A DNA stretch of 64,000 bases from Enterococcus sp. ZJ1622 (GCF_011038845.1 NZ_JAAKDW010000001.1:62001-126000), one strand, 5' to 3'; positions 26,668 through 36,122 are shown, numbered from the stretch's first letter. Notes: generated by a model from the sequence alone, not told the origin. Numbers and translations: made by a program.

Positions 26668-26787
26668 GAGGTTGTGAAAAAGCTGTCCTGCATCAAGTAA
26701 TAAGAAACAGACAAACAAAAATAGTTCTTCATATTTTTCGTTTGTCTGGGCTTATTACCGAAGATGCAAGCTTTTGAACACCGTTTA
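26668..26787 (+). repeat. Structured intergenic repeat, copy B
   Basis: It runs from GAGGTTGTGA (26668) to GAACACCGTTTA (26776-26787). Arms: GCATC...TAATAAG pairs with CTTATTA...GATGC, CAGACAAAC pairs with GTTTGTCTG; the loop is AAAAATAGTTCTTCATATTT. A variant GAGGTCGTAA follows at 26790 and a GTGACAA-type terminator at 26826, as in copies C2 and D. Confidence 0.85.
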
Positions 26788-26825
26788 GAGGAGAGGTCGT
26801 AACAACTGCGTTCTGCTTTAAGGAA

Positions 26826-26863
26826 AAAGGAGTGTGACAAAAATCTTGTCACACTCCTTTTTT
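26826..26863 (+). terminator. Terminator of the GTGACAA family, copy 1
   Basis: AAGGAGTGTGACAA pairs with TTGTCACACTCCTT around a five-base loop, then six T. The same stem pattern recurs at 35842, 41561, 56438 and 62259. The remaining 26864-27020 is the leader of the WxL operon, with TAGAAT near 26984 as a possible -10. Confidence 0.85.
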
Positions 26864-27020
26864 CTGTATAAACAGTCTCCAAGCTACTGATGTTCGACAT
26901 TCGCTTAGGAGAATGTCAGATATGGGATTAAAAATACATTTTTTGAAGGTGAAAGTACATTTAGGAAGAAAAGAAAACGATAGAATAAAATTGTCGAAAC
27001 GAAAGAGAGGATGGTGGAAG

Positions 27021-30000
27021 ATGAAAGAGATAAAAAAGCTAGTAGCATTGATTCTGATTGTTTCCCCCATTTTCAGCACAGTATCTGTGTCGGCAATACC
27101 GAAAATGACATCGGAATCAAGGCAACTAGAGAATAAAAGTTTTGACAGCTCAAAGATCGGCAGTCCGATAGAAAACACGCTTAGTTCTTCTGAAAAAAAC
27201 GAGTCGAGTGGAAATATCGGATCGTCTTCAACAGGTACGACCCAAACAGAGGAGTCAACGATAGAATCGACAGCTCCGTCAAAAACGACCATGAGTACAA
27301 GCGACTCTGCGTCAACCCAATCCGAAAAACAAACGATCCAAAAACGAGCCGTATCTGCAGACGGCTATACGGAAGCTACTACGACAGCAGAGCTTGCTAC
27401 ATTACTTGCAGATGAAACAGTTTCTAAGATCCGACTGACTGGTCCGCTGACATTCGATCGGGAATTTGAGATCAAACGAGATATCGTGGTCGATTTTGGC
27501 GGTTTTTCACATGATTTCGGCACACATCATATTTATATAAATGAGCAACCTCACACGATCGAGTTCCAAAATTTCAAAGGGACGGCAGCTCATCCAGGCG
27601 GCATCACACCGAATATCGACGGCAATGCAATGATCATTGCCTACATGACCGATTTCTGGGGCAGCAGATACCATTTCACCGGAGAATTGAGATTTACAGG
27701 TACGCTGGATCTGTACAACGGTTCTAAAATCGGCCTCGTATATGCACCAAGAGCGACTGTCACATTGGACAGCGTTTCAGGGATATTAGATATCCAGCCA
27801 GTAAAAGAAGGACTTAACGCCGCGCCTGGAAAGGCTTATTTTTGCAGAAGCTATCAGTTGAACGTCATCAATGGAAGTAATCTGTACGGGCCTTATTTAG
27901 GGAAATTTTATGGATTTCTTGACTCAGGCGACGAAACAGGCAGTGGTAAATCTTCACCCGGTGTCCACATCCTTGATGGATCAAAAGTCGTGCTTGATTA
28001 TGACCGCGCTGATGCTGTGAGCGATGAGGGAGAAGCAATCGATACGCTGCCATCGGATGTGACATTTGAAGTCAAAGGAAGTGGAAGCACGTTTTCAGTC
28101 CATACGAAAATCAATATCACAAATGATAATAATCGAGGGATCATCCAGATGCGGGGGTCAGGTTCTAAGGTCCTTGTTTCTGAAGGCGGTCAGCTCATAA
28201 TTGACACAGCTACGACAGGTGGTTTTCGGCTGCAAGGTGACTCCAGCCAAATCAATGTATCGAGTGGCGGGAAGATACAAGTGCAGATGGCAAGTGATGG
28301 CGACCAGCCGGGCAATAATGGAATGCGCTTTGTTGGAAAAGGATTGTCGCTCACCGTTGATGGTCAAGGATCAGCAATCGATATAAAGAAACAAGCTGGT
28401 CGTTCTAGTGCAATCCGCTTTGAAAATGGGACACAAAAACTGACAGTCACTAACGGCGGAGCACTGAAAGTCACCAATAAAGGCGATGGGAAATCGTACG
28501 TCAATCGTTTGAATCAAGGGAATCAGGCGATCCAGTTTTATGATTCTTCTGGTTTTCTGGAAAGCCCGGGTTCAGCCGATTTTACAGTGACTGGCGAAAG
28601 ATCAAGTATCGATATACGGGTGGATTCCGGTCCGACAGTAGATACGACTGGTGATATCGACTTGAATTTTACAGCAGGAGAAAAAACATATTTAGTCATG
28701 ATCGGCAAGACTGGTGAAGATAAAACTGGGATCATCAGCGGCGATGCCTTGAAGGTAGATATCCAGTCGCCTACCTATTTTGATTTTCAAAACAAACGCG
28801 TTGGAGATACATCAACGGGTGTCGGCGGCTGGGTATTCCAAGGAAACGGAGAATCAAGCTTAGCAATCACGCATTCAGAAATCGCATTATGGCGAAAAGA
28901 AGGTGCAACCTTCGATAACATAGAAAAAGATCCGGATTATTTTTCAGACCTGACCGATTTGACCATCGATGGGACTGACCTTGGAAACTTTGTATCCAGT
29001 CAAAATGCAGGTTTGGCTGATGAATTTGCCCAAACCGGTGCCGGTATGCAAAAGTACAATCGGATCAGTGCCAACAACCAGATACCTGTGATTGAAAATC
29101 TCAGAGTACCAACTAACGCAGATAAAAAAATCTACGGACACGTTGTAGTACCAGAAGGGATCGAGGCAACGCCAAGAGATGCCTGGACGGACGAAGTGGA
29201 AGTCACAGTGCGGATCAGTTATGCGGATAAAAGCAAGGCCCCTGTTGAACTTACAGCCAAAACTCGCGGACAGGTGGATCAGCAAGGCGGAGAAGGGTAT
29301 GATCCTTGGGGAGAAGGCGAACAAGGAGGATTGTTCGAAATCCAAGTGCCTAAAAATGAACGCTTGGCAGCAGGAGATGAGATTCAAGTGATTGCTGCGA
29401 AAAAAGTGAAAGGCAATCATGCAGTCATAGAGTTGAACACGGCAAAAACAGCCGTCGATATTATCCCCCCAGAACCCGCGAAGCTTTCTACTCAGATCGT
29501 CAATGCGGCCTCAAGTACTATCTCAGGAACAGGAGAGCCGGGCGCATTAGCGATTCTAAAAAAGGGACAAGAGGAGCTAGCACAAGCTACAGTAAATGAT
29601 GAAGGAAACTTTACCTTAGCGATTCCACCTAATCAATTGACAGTCGGAGATACACTCGAAGTCATTTTGAATGACTGTACAGGAGAGGCTTCTGCAAAAG
29701 GAGTGATCAACAAGCCAACGACAAATGATGAACTTGGGAATCGCAATCCGTCAGAAGATGCTGTGACTTATCACGATGCCCCTGCTTTTCAACCAGCGCC
29801 TAAGCTAGTCGTCGAAGGCGGATTGTCTTTGACGGTCCCTTCAGCCATCCAGTTTGGCGAAGTGAAAGCGAATGGTCTGACACAAGAAGCCTATGGGAAA
29901 ATCGATGCTGGTCAACTCTTGGTTTACGACCAAAGAGAAGTGAAAAATCCCTGGCTTTTGACGGTCAAGCTTTCAAAGCCGTTGACCGCACAAGACCAAT

Positions 30001-30236
30001 CTGCCGTGGTTTTGCGAGATGCGCTTTATTTTAAAAGCGGCAGCGACTATCAACTCATGTCGGAACAGGAATTGCCTGTCGTGACAGGTCAAAATACTGA
30101 TAACCACGCAGCTGATTATTCAGAATATTTAAATAATGGCGCAGCATTCAAAGCTGTTTTGATAAAAGAAAACCAGGTCGCGGGCAGTTATTCTGCTGAA
30201 ATGACTTGGACATTGACAGATGCGCCGACCGAATGA
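27021..30236 (+). CDS. Large WxL-domain surface protein with beta-helix-like region
   Basis: 1071 residues from ATG 27021; the frame is open from 26913 but the signal peptide begins here, with AGAGAGG ten bases before. After the signal (about 1-25) comes a Ser/Thr-rich stretch, then about 150-560 with repeated short beta strands rich in Gly/Asn/Asp, as in right-handed beta-helix or adhesin domains. A bacterial Ig-like domain lies near 870-940. The C-terminal WxL domain (about 950-1071) has WLL and ends with the WTLTDAP motif. WxL domains bind peptidoglycan non-covalently. It starts the operon with a DUF916 partner and a small WxL protein. Confidence 0.88.
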   Translation: MKEIKKLVALILIVSPIFSTVSVSAIPKMTSESRQLENKSFDSSKIGSPIENTLSSSEKNESSGNIGSSSTGTTQTEESTIESTAPSKTTMSTSDSASTQSEKQTIQKRAVSADGYTEATTTAELATLLADETVSKIRLTGPLTFDREFEIKRDIVVDFGGFSHDFGTHHIYINEQPHTIEFQNFKGTAAHPGGITPNIDGNAMIIAYMTDFWGSRYHFTGELRFTGTLDLYNGSKIGLVYAPRATVTLDSVSGILDIQPVKEGLNAAPGKAYFCRSYQLNVINGSNLYGPYLGKFYGFLDSGDETGSGKSSPGVHILDGSKVVLDYDRADAVSDEGEAIDTLPSDVTFEVKGSGSTFSVHTKINITNDNNRGIIQMRGSGSKVLVSEGGQLIIDTATTGGFRLQGDSSQINVSSGGKIQVQMASDGDQPGNNGMRFVGKGLSLTVDGQGSAIDIKKQAGRSSAIRFENGTQKLTVTNGGALKVTNKGDGKSYVNRLNQGNQAIQFYDSSGFLESPGSADFTVTGERSSIDIRVDSGPTVDTTGDIDLNFTAGEKTYLVMIGKTGEDKTGIISGDALKVDIQSPTYFDFQNKRVGDTSTGVGGWVFQGNGESSLAITHSEIALWRKEGATFDNIEKDPDYFSDLTDLTIDGTDLGNFVSSQNAGLADEFAQTGAGMQKYNRISANNQIPVIENLRVPTNADKKIYGHVVVPEGIEATPRDAWTDEVEVTVRISYADKSKAPVELTAKTRGQVDQQGGEGYDPWGEGEQGGLFEIQVPKNERLAAGDEIQVIAAKKVKGNHAVIELNTAKTAVDIIPPEPAKLSTQIVNAASSTISGTGEPGALAILKKGQEELAQATVNDEGNFTLAIPPNQLTVGDTLEVILNDCTGEASAKGVINKPTTNDELGNRNPSEDAVTYHDAPAFQPAPKLVVEGGLSLTVPSAIQFGEVKANGLTQEAYGKIDAGQLLVYDQREVKNPWLLTVKLSKPLTAQDQSAVVLRDALYFKSGSDYQLMSEQELPVVTGQNTDNHAADYSEYLNNGAAFKAVLIKENQVAGSYSAEMTWTLTDAPTE

Positions 30237-30247
30237 AATGACCGATT

Positions 30248-30282
30248 GAACTCCTGTGGACAAAAAAGCAATGACTGCAGGA
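30248..30282 (+). other. Hairpin between the large WxL gene and the DUF916 gene
   Basis: ACTCCTG pairs with CAGGAGT around a 20-base loop in the 88-bp gap. No T-run follows, so an attenuating or RNA-processing role is more likely than termination. Confidence 0.35.
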
Positions 30283-30324
30283 GTGGACATAAAATAGATG
30301 TTTTGACAAATTGGAGGAATTGAC

Positions 30325-31323
30325 TTGAAAAAATGGTTTATTGTGCTGATGATCCTGTTTACAAGTTTGCTTACTGAATCGGCAGAGGCATCAGAATTCA
30401 ACTTTGCAGTCAATTTTGACTTACCAGCGAATCAAATCGACAAGCAAAAAACGTATCTGGATCTAAAAATGGCGCCGGGACAAACGCAAGAGATCGACTA
30501 TACTTTGTTCAATCACACAGATGACGAAGTGACGGTTGAAACACTGATCCGTTCGGCCACGACCAATTCGAATGGTGTGATCGAATACGGGGATTCCATC
30601 AGCAAAATCGATGAATCTTTATCTTATAAAATGGACGATCTTGCGAGTACAGATAAAGAAATCACGATCCCAGCACATGCGACTGTGAAAAAAAAACTGA
30701 GACTCACTGCTCCTGAAAAAGAAATCGCAGGAGTGACTGCTGGCGGGATCACCTTTCAGGAGAAACCTCTTGAAAAGGTAAATGAAAAAAAGAGTGTCGG
30801 AGTCGTCAACCGGTTTTCTCAAGTCAAAGCCATTTTGATCCGCAACAGTGAAAAAGAGTCTTCCCCAGATCTAGTTTTGAAAAAAGCTTACGCAGATCAA
30901 AACAATGCACGCAATGTGATCGCCGTCAATTTGCAAAACCCGAACGCAGCATACATGTTCGATCTGGACACTAAAATCAACATCTATAAAAAAGGCACGC
31001 GTGAACCTTATTTGACTTCGACTAGGGAAAAACTGAGTGTCGCTCCGAATACGAACTTTGACTTATACGTCCCTTTAGACAGTCAGAAGCTGGAACCGGG
31101 AAAATATCAAGCTGTCGTGCGTGGCACTTGGAAAGAAAACAGCTGGACACTAAAAAAAGATTTTGAGATAGCAGGAAGTACTGCAAAAGAGCTGAATGAA
31201 AAAGACATCGAGCTGAAAAATCAGCCGGACAACCATTATCTGTGGTGGATCATCGCTGGTTTAGCGATTGCTCTTTTGATCCTTGCTATCTACTTAACAA
31301 AAGAGAGAAGGAAGAAAAAATGA
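30325..31323 (+). CDS. DUF916/DUF3324 WxL-interacting surface protein
   Basis: 332 residues: signal peptide (1-22), an N-terminal peptidoglycan-binding DUF916 domain (about 26-145, with the NFDLP.NQ opening), a second DUF3324 host-binding type domain (about 160-280), then a membrane segment (about 305-324) and a Lys/Arg tail. Such proteins always sit with WxL genes and form complexes with them at the cell surface. Its stop overlaps the start of the small WxL gene (ATGA). Confidence 0.9.
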   Translation: MKKWFIVLMILFTSLLTESAEASEFNFAVNFDLPANQIDKQKTYLDLKMAPGQTQEIDYTLFNHTDDEVTVETLIRSATTNSNGVIEYGDSISKIDESLSYKMDDLASTDKEITIPAHATVKKKLRLTAPEKEIAGVTAGGITFQEKPLEKVNEKKSVGVVNRFSQVKAILIRNSEKESSPDLVLKKAYADQNNARNVIAVNLQNPNAAYMFDLDTKINIYKKGTREPYLTSTREKLSVAPNTNFDLYVPLDSQKLEPGKYQAVVRGTWKENSWTLKKDFEIAGSTAKELNEKDIELKNQPDNHYLWWIIAGLAIALLILAIYLTKERRKKK

Positions 31324-32069
31324 AAAAGACATTAGTTACAACGATTCTCTTAGCAGGAAGCTTAGTCGTCAATGCGCAAGGTGCATTCGCCGAAAATAAA
31401 AGCTCTGCCACAACGACAGGCTCTTTGACAGTGACGAAACCTGATGCAGAAAATCCCGATGATACAGTACCAGTTGCCCCAGTCGATCCCAATGATCCCG
31501 ATACTCCTTTTACCCCAGATGAACCTAACCAAGGTACAGCAGGCCTGCTCACCATCGACCAGGCGCCGGATTTTGATTTTGGAAGCATCAAATTAGGGAC
31601 GGCAAAAACTGTTTATGCCGCTTTGCAATCTGGGACAGATAGCTCAGGAGCATCTAAAGAAGTCCAGAATTTTGTGCAAGTGACAGATAAAAGCGGGAAT
31701 TACGCAGGTTGGAAGCTTTCAGTCAAGCGAACAGAATTTACTGGTACGACAGCAGAAACCAATAAATTGACAGGATCAAAAGTCACTTTCAAGAATGCAG
31801 TGATCCGTAACAGTGCAACGAATGCCAGCGGGACACCTTCACGCTTTCAAGGTGCTGGTACAACTGGCGTGGAGATTCCTGCAGATCAGACAGTCGAATT
31901 AGTGACAGCAGGAGCAAATGAAGGGATTGGGACATGGATCTACTCATTAGGAGCAGATGCACAGCAAGGAAGAGAGTCTGTCGAATTATTCATCCCTGTA
32001 TCGAATTACGCACCAGATAGTTATGTCTCCACCTTTACATGGTCATTGACGGATGCACCGTCTACATGA
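31320..32069 (+). CDS. Small WxL-domain surface protein
   Basis: 249 residues from ATG 31320, the first codon of the signal peptide (MKKTLVTT). A Pro/Asp-rich linker (about 50-75) leads into a WxL domain with WKL near residue 140 and the closing WSLTDAP. The usual size of stand-alone WxL proteins is about 220-250 residues. With the large WxL protein and the DUF916 protein it makes the three-part set seen in enterococcal WxL loci, which form surface complexes involved in bile resistance and host binding. Which of the known loci this is cannot be told from sequence reading alone. Confidence 0.9.
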   Translation: MKKTLVTTILLAGSLVVNAQGAFAENKSSATTTGSLTVTKPDAENPDDTVPVAPVDPNDPDTPFTPDEPNQGTAGLLTIDQAPDFDFGSIKLGTAKTVYAALQSGTDSSGASKEVQNFVQVTDKSGNYAGWKLSVKRTEFTGTTAETNKLTGSKVTFKNAVIRNSATNASGTPSRFQGAGTTGVEIPADQTVELVTAGANEGIGTWIYSLGADAQQGRESVELFIPVSNYAPDSYVSTFTWSLTDAPST

Positions 32070-32150
32070 GTCCTCTGTGAATGAAGAGGAATGTTTGCAG
32101 TTTATCACAAAAAGGACCAGCTACAGAGAATGGAAATCAAAAGAAACTAC

Positions 32151-32190
32151 AAACTCTCCCAGCATCGTAAATCAAATGCTGGGAGAGTTT
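32151..32190. terminator. Strong hairpin between WxL operon and converging response-regulator gene
   Basis: Fifteen bases at 32151-32165 pair perfectly with 32176-32190. The stem ends in AAA/TTT on both sides, so it can act in both directions, though the T-runs are short. Confidence 0.7.
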
Positions 32191-32202
32191 GTGGGGTATC
32201 GG

Positions 32203-32946
32203 TCAATCAGGCAGGGAGGAGTGCTGATAGTCCAGAAATCCTTCTTTTACTTTCTCGAATATTTTACGCCCGACGAGTAAAGAATCCCCGGTGAAAAATT
32301 CTAAGATATAATGTGTAGAATCGATTCTTTGCAGCTGTGACAAGTTGAGACAGTAAGATTTCAACAATAAGAAGTAAGGGTATTTTTCCAGTTCTAATTT
32401 CAAAGATTTCAACGAAGTGTTGATCAGTTTATCTTCTGTCGTTGTTTTGACAAGCACTTGGTTCTTCAGTCCTTTGATACTTTCGATATAAAGGATCTCT
32501 CTGGGGTACAAGACGAGACTGCCGCCTTTTTGCTCAACGACGATTCGATCGATGTTCACGATCTGCTGTTCTTTCCAGTCGATCTGCTGTAAGACATGTT
32601 TCACCTGTCTGGCGAGATCGTCTTCTTTCTTGATATAGCCGATTGGCAAGATGCGTCTGTTGATCGTTTCTACTGCATAATTGGCATAAGCCGTGAAAAA
32701 AACGATGTTGGTATGCGCGTTTTTCTTACGTATGGCTTCTGCGACATCCAGACCGGTCAAAGATTGCTTCAAGTCGATATCAATGAAAAAAACGTCTTGG
32801 TTATCGATCGGTTCTAATTGGATCAAGTGCTTTATTTCAGATAAAGAAGACATTCTTGTAATATTTTCGATCTGATTATTGATTAATTCTTTCACCATTA
32901 GATCACTATGGAAATGGTTATCTTCTATGACAAAATATTTTTTCAT
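32203..32946 (-). CDS. LytTR-family response regulator (AgrA/FsrA-like)
   Basis: 247 residues from ATG 32946 (MKKYFVIEDN) behind AGGAGC. The receiver domain (1-120) has the acidic pair near 9-10 and the phospho-acceptor Asp56 or Asp58 in FFIDIDL. The LytTR DNA-binding domain spans about 140-240. This pattern belongs to AgrA, FsrA and ComE, which control surface and virulence genes or bacteriocins. It is divergent from its histidine kinase at 33041 and converges with the WxL operon. No peptide pheromone gene lies in the 94-bp gap. Confidence 0.88.
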   Translation of the reverse strand: MKKYFVIEDNHFHSDLMVKELINNQIENITRMSSLSEIKHLIQLEPIDNQDVFFIDIDLKQSLTGLDVAEAIRKKNAHTNIVFFTAYANYAVETINRRILPIGYIKKEDDLARQVKHVLQQIDWKEQQIVNIDRIVVEQKGGSLVLYPREILYIESIKGLKNQVLVKTTTEDKLINTSLKSLKLELEKYPYFLLLKSYCLNLSQLQRIDSTHYILEFFTGDSLLVGRKIFEKVKEGFLDYQHSSLPD

Positions 32947-33040
32947 CCTGCACGCTCCTACCTTTATTACAAGATTCGATTGTGATACGATCATATGATT
33001 GCAATGGAATCAGAAAACCAACAATGAATTGAGGAATACT

Positions 33041-34288
33041 ATGTTTTCAGCTTTAATCCTTTATACAACGTTTTCTTTTATGCTGGAAATCGGCATTTTT
33101 TTATTTTTTTCTAAAAATCTTCTGAAAAAAACAGCTATAGGCTGTTGTATCGTGATGGCGCTGACATTTCTCTTGTCACTGCCGCCGATCCTGTTTCCTT
33201 ACATGATCGGGATGCTGTTATTGATCCTCTTCTATTTTAAGACTAAAAACTTGTTCATCAGTTGTCTGATCAGCAATCTCTTTTTTGTGATCACTGGAAT
33301 GAGCTTTTTCTTAGCATTCGATCTGACAGATTTTTTAGGAAGTATCCATTTGACTTATGCCAGTATGTTGGCTTTGTCAGCTTCTCTCTTTTTTTATCTC
33401 CTATTGAAAAGTATAGACAAACGAACACGATTTCTCAACTTGCTTTTTTCTTATACACAGGAACATTATTTTGGGAGTTTGTGTATCCTTTCGACATGGG
33501 TCTTGGTATTTGTTCTGCTAGGTAGCGTCTCGTTTCGTTCCTCTAGTTATCTGTGGCTATCGGTTGTTTCCATCCTCAGCAGCTTCTTTTCTTTGGTTTT
33601 TTCGATCATGATCGTCAGTTTGCAGTTGAAGACCCAGCAGTATCGGGATTCGCTCAAATCGTATCAAATGAAAAAAGAATATTACCGCAATTTAGAAGAA
33701 TTCAAACATGACTACAAAGGACTGCTCCTGTCAGTAAAAAGCCTGCTCCAGGAAAACAATGAGAAAGAGGCACTTGGATACCTGCAAACTCTAGAAAAAT
33801 ATTCTGAAGAAGTCATGCAAGAAACAGAGAAACAGCAAATCGAAAAAATTTTGATCCCGGCAGTACGCGGTTCTTTTTATGAATTTCTTGAATCAGCAAA
33901 GGAAGAGAACATCCCTGTGAAGCTGTTTATCCCCGATGAGATCAGGGAGCTGCCGATCGATCTGATCCTATTCATCCGCTGCTTATCGATTTTTTTTACG
34001 AATGCATTAGAACACACGATAAGAGATCAGACACCAGTCAGCGTTTCTTTCTATAAAGAAGCGAGCGGTATCCGATTTGTTCTTTCAAACAAGACAAAAA
34101 CAACTGATCTCGCACTTAGCGAGCTCTTGAAAAGAGGGACTACGACAAAAGCACAAGGCGGTTTGGGGTTATACATCGCCCAAAAAACGTTGGACGCCTG
34201 TGAGAACGCCGAGCTTTCGATCGATTATTCAAGAGAGAGCCGATCATTTTCAGTCGATATTTTTCTTATCGTTGAGGAGAGTAGTTAA
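33041..34288 (+). CDS. Agr/Fsr-like sensor histidine kinase (GHKL, HPK10 type)
   Basis: 415 residues from ATG 33041 behind GAGGAA; a TTG at 32999 in the same frame lacks a ribosome site. Six or seven membrane segments fill about 1-200. The phospho-acceptor motif FKHDYKG follows near 220, the N-box FFTNALEH near 325 and the glycine box GGLGLYIAQ near 375. This is the AgrC/FsrC type, which senses cyclic peptides. It forms a two-component system with the divergent LytTR regulator. The ligand source is not encoded here. Confidence 0.87.
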   Translation: MFSALILYTTFSFMLEIGIFLFFSKNLLKKTAIGCCIVMALTFLLSLPPILFPYMIGMLLLILFYFKTKNLFISCLISNLFFVITGMSFFLAFDLTDFLGSIHLTYASMLALSASLFFYLLLKSIDKRTRFLNLLFSYTQEHYFGSLCILSTWVLVFVLLGSVSFRSSSYLWLSVVSILSSFFSLVFSIMIVSLQLKTQQYRDSLKSYQMKKEYYRNLEEFKHDYKGLLLSVKSLLQENNEKEALGYLQTLEKYSEEVMQETEKQQIEKILIPAVRGSFYEFLESAKEENIPVKLFIPDEIRELPIDLILFIRCLSIFFTNALEHTIRDQTPVSVSFYKEASGIRFVLSNKTKTTDLALSELLKRGTTTKAQGGLGLYIAQKTLDACENAELSIDYSRESRSFSVDIFLIVEESS

Positions 34289-34390
34289 ATCTGGGACAGC
34301 TAGGCGTCTCAGATTTTTCGCCTTCTCATCACACGAGAGGTATGCCAAAGACATTTATGTTCACAAAATGGAAGGTGCGTGCTACTATAT

Positions 34391-34586
34391 GGACCTGGAA
34401 CAGGACAACATCGTCCAGCGAAAAGTATATAATCAAGTACCGCCAAAGGTTGGGTATTCTTTGACTGAGGAAGGAAAATCACTGCGGGAGATGTCTGTCT
34501 GGGGAGAAGAGCGGATCGAAAGACGAAGAGGTGCAGGAAAAGAAGTGAAGTTATTACATACACACGGTGGTTATCTAAATTACTGA
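34391..34586 (+). pseudogene. C-terminal fragment of an HxlR-family regulator
   Basis: The frame ending at 34586 encodes LEQDNIVQRKVYNQVPPKVG and YSLTEEGKSL, the unmistakable wing and second half of an HxlR winged-helix protein (full length about 110). The N-terminal helices and start codon are absent: upstream in the same frame the match stops near 34385. The tail after TEEGKSL is also altered. It is therefore a remnant left behind the histidine kinase gene. Confidence 0.65.
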
Positions 34587-34704
34587 TTTCATCAAAACTA
34601 TTTTTTTTGATAATAAATAAGAATTTTTGAAAGAAATGTTCGATCGTCCAAGCAAAAAAATGGTATGATGAGTACTAGCAAAAACTAAGAGAGAAGGCAC
34701 AAGA

Positions 34705-35031
34705 ATGGACAGCATGGAAAAAGTCAACCGATTTAGAGATGAGAGGAATTGGCGCCAGTTTCACAACGAAAAGGATTTGGCCATCTCGATCTCATTGGAA
34801 GCCTCAGAATTGCTGGAGCTTTTTCAGTGGAAACAGCCGGAAGAGGTCAGAGAAACGAATTTGGAGCGAATCAAAGAAGAATTAGCAGATGTGCTGATCT
34901 ACTCTTATATGATGGCCGATAACTTGAACCTCGACCTTGATGAGATCATCGAAGAAAAACTGGAAAAAAACAATCTCAAGTACCCTGTTGAAAAAAGCAG
35001 CGGCAAACGGGAAAAGTACACAGAGCTGTAA
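34705..35031 (+). CDS. MazG-like nucleotide pyrophosphohydrolase
   Basis: 108 residues, all alpha. The metal-binding ExxE...ExxD pattern is visible: SLEASELLE (Glu residues about 32-38) and EELADVLIY (about 58-66). This is the MazG/RS21-C6 family of house-cleaning enzymes that hydrolyse abnormal dNTPs or NTPs to monophosphates. An AGAGAGAAGG ribosome site and a TATGAT -10 (34664-34669) lie upstream. It is followed by srtA 47 bp downstream, probably co-transcribed. Confidence 0.85.
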   Translation: MDSMEKVNRFRDERNWRQFHNEKDLAISISLEASELLELFQWKQPEEVRETNLERIKEELADVLIYSYMMADNLNLDLDEIIEEKLEKNNLKYPVEKSSGKREKYTEL

Positions 35032-35078
35032 CGATCTCTTATTTCAGCTGACAAAAAAGAGAAGTGGAGGGACGAGCA

Positions 35079-35792
35079 TTGAAGAAAAAAGGACGAGTGA
35101 AACGCTGGTTGGTCAATCTGTTGTTGTTTTTACTACTGCTAGTAGGACTAGCGCTGATTTTTAATGAACAGATCAAGGATTATTTTGTGAAAAACACAGG
35201 GGAAAAATATGCTATCACAAATGTGACAAAGGACGAATTGAAGAAAAACAATGAAAAAGAGGCAAGTTTTGATTTTGATGCAGTCGAATCGATGAGTACA
35301 GAAAGCGTCATGCGGGCGCAAATGAGCAGACCAGAATTGCCAGTGATCGCAAGTATTGCTGTACCTTCTGTTTCGATCAACCTACCTGTTTTCAGAGGTT
35401 TGGATAATGCATCGTTATTATACGGTGCAGGGACATTGTCGCCTGACCAGAAGATGGGAGAAGGAAACTACGCATTAGCAAGCCACAGAGCCAACAATCC
35501 CGAACTTTTATTCACACCTTTGGAGAATTTAGAATTAGGAGCAAAAATCTATCTGACAGATCTGGAAAACGTGTATACATACAAGGCTGTTTTTAAGGAA
35601 AAAGTCGCTCCGACTGATACGCAGCTGCTCGATATCGACGAGGACAAAAAGCTTGTCACGCTGATCACATGCGGAGATATGGATGCCGTCACTCGTCTAG
35701 TCGTCCAAGGTGAATTAGAAAGCGTGACTCCAATGGAAGATGCAACGGATGATATGCGTACTGCGTTTAACCTGCCAACTAAAACATTTTAA
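35079..35792 (+). CDS. srtA: Housekeeping class A sortase
   Basis: 237 residues from TTG 35079; GGAGGG sits eight bases before, whereas the GTG at 35064 is part of the ribosome-site region. One N-terminal membrane anchor (about 11-27), then the sortase beta barrel with His136 (ASHRA), Cys198 (TLITC) and Arg206 (TRLVVQG). It attaches LPxTG proteins to the cell wall. It is distinct from the two sortases in the pilus locus and lacks their C-terminal membrane segments. It is followed by a GTGACAA-type terminator. Confidence 0.92.
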   Translation: MKKKGRVKRWLVNLLLFLLLLVGLALIFNEQIKDYFVKNTGEKYAITNVTKDELKKNNEKEASFDFDAVESMSTESVMRAQMSRPELPVIASIAVPSVSINLPVFRGLDNASLLYGAGTLSPDQKMGEGNYALASHRANNPELLFTPLENLELGAKIYLTDLENVYTYKAVFKEKVAPTDTQLLDIDEDKKLVTLITCGDMDAVTRLVVQGELESVTPMEDATDDMRTAFNLPTKTF

Positions 35793-35841
35793 AAAAAGCT
35801 TGTGACAAACGCTATCTTGCCTCAAGCAGTAAGAACGGTCA

Positions 35842-35877
35842 GGGGATGTGACAAAAGTATTGTCACATCCCCTTTTT
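35842..35877 (+). terminator. Terminator of the GTGACAA family, copy 2
   Basis: GGGGATGTGACAA pairs with TTGTCACATCCCC around five bases, then five T. It abuts the end of the inverted repeat C2 (35883). Confidence 0.85.
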
Positions 35878-35882
35878 CCGAA

Positions 35883-35990
35883 TAAACGGTGTTCCAGAGA
35901 CAGCCTATCGGCAATAAGGCACGATTTTGTAAAATATGGGAAGCTATTTTTCAAAATCGATTCTTATCGCTCAAGGCTGAACCTCTCTGA
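35883..35990 (-). repeat. Structured intergenic repeat, copy C2 (inverted)
   Basis: Read on the minus strand it ends in GAACACCGTTTA (plus TAAACGGTGTTC, 35883-35894). Arms: CAGCCT (35901) pairs with AGGCTG (35975), CGATTTTG (35922) pairs with CAAAATCG (35952); the loop is AAAAATAGCTTCCCATATTT on the minus strand. The opening motif is reduced to GAGGTT. Tandem with C1, as A1 is with A2. Confidence 0.8.
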
Positions 35991-36004
35991 CACAACCTCT
36001 CCAC

Positions 36005-36122
36005 TAAACGGTGTTCTCCTGCCAACTCCTCGGGCACAAGTCACAATATTTACAAAACATGAGTAGCTGTTTTTTGAAATTGTTCCCTGTGCCTCAGAGT
36101 TAAACGGCAGGCTCACAACCTC
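36005..36122 (-). repeat. Structured intergenic repeat, copy C1 (inverted)
   Basis: Near-identical to A1 at 7559-7673 in reverse orientation: the same arms (CCTGCC, GGCACAAG and partners) and both ends, TCACAACCTC at 36113-36122 and TAAACGGTGTTC at 36005-36016. Between them only scattered substitutions are seen. The pair A1-A2 and C1-C2 are thus two composite blocks with one arm set conserved and one changed. Confidence 0.85.

Noticed and set aside
26913-27020. Longer start of the large WxL protein
   Set aside because: The added 36 residues are basic and not signal-like; the real signal peptide begins at 27021 behind AGAGAGG.
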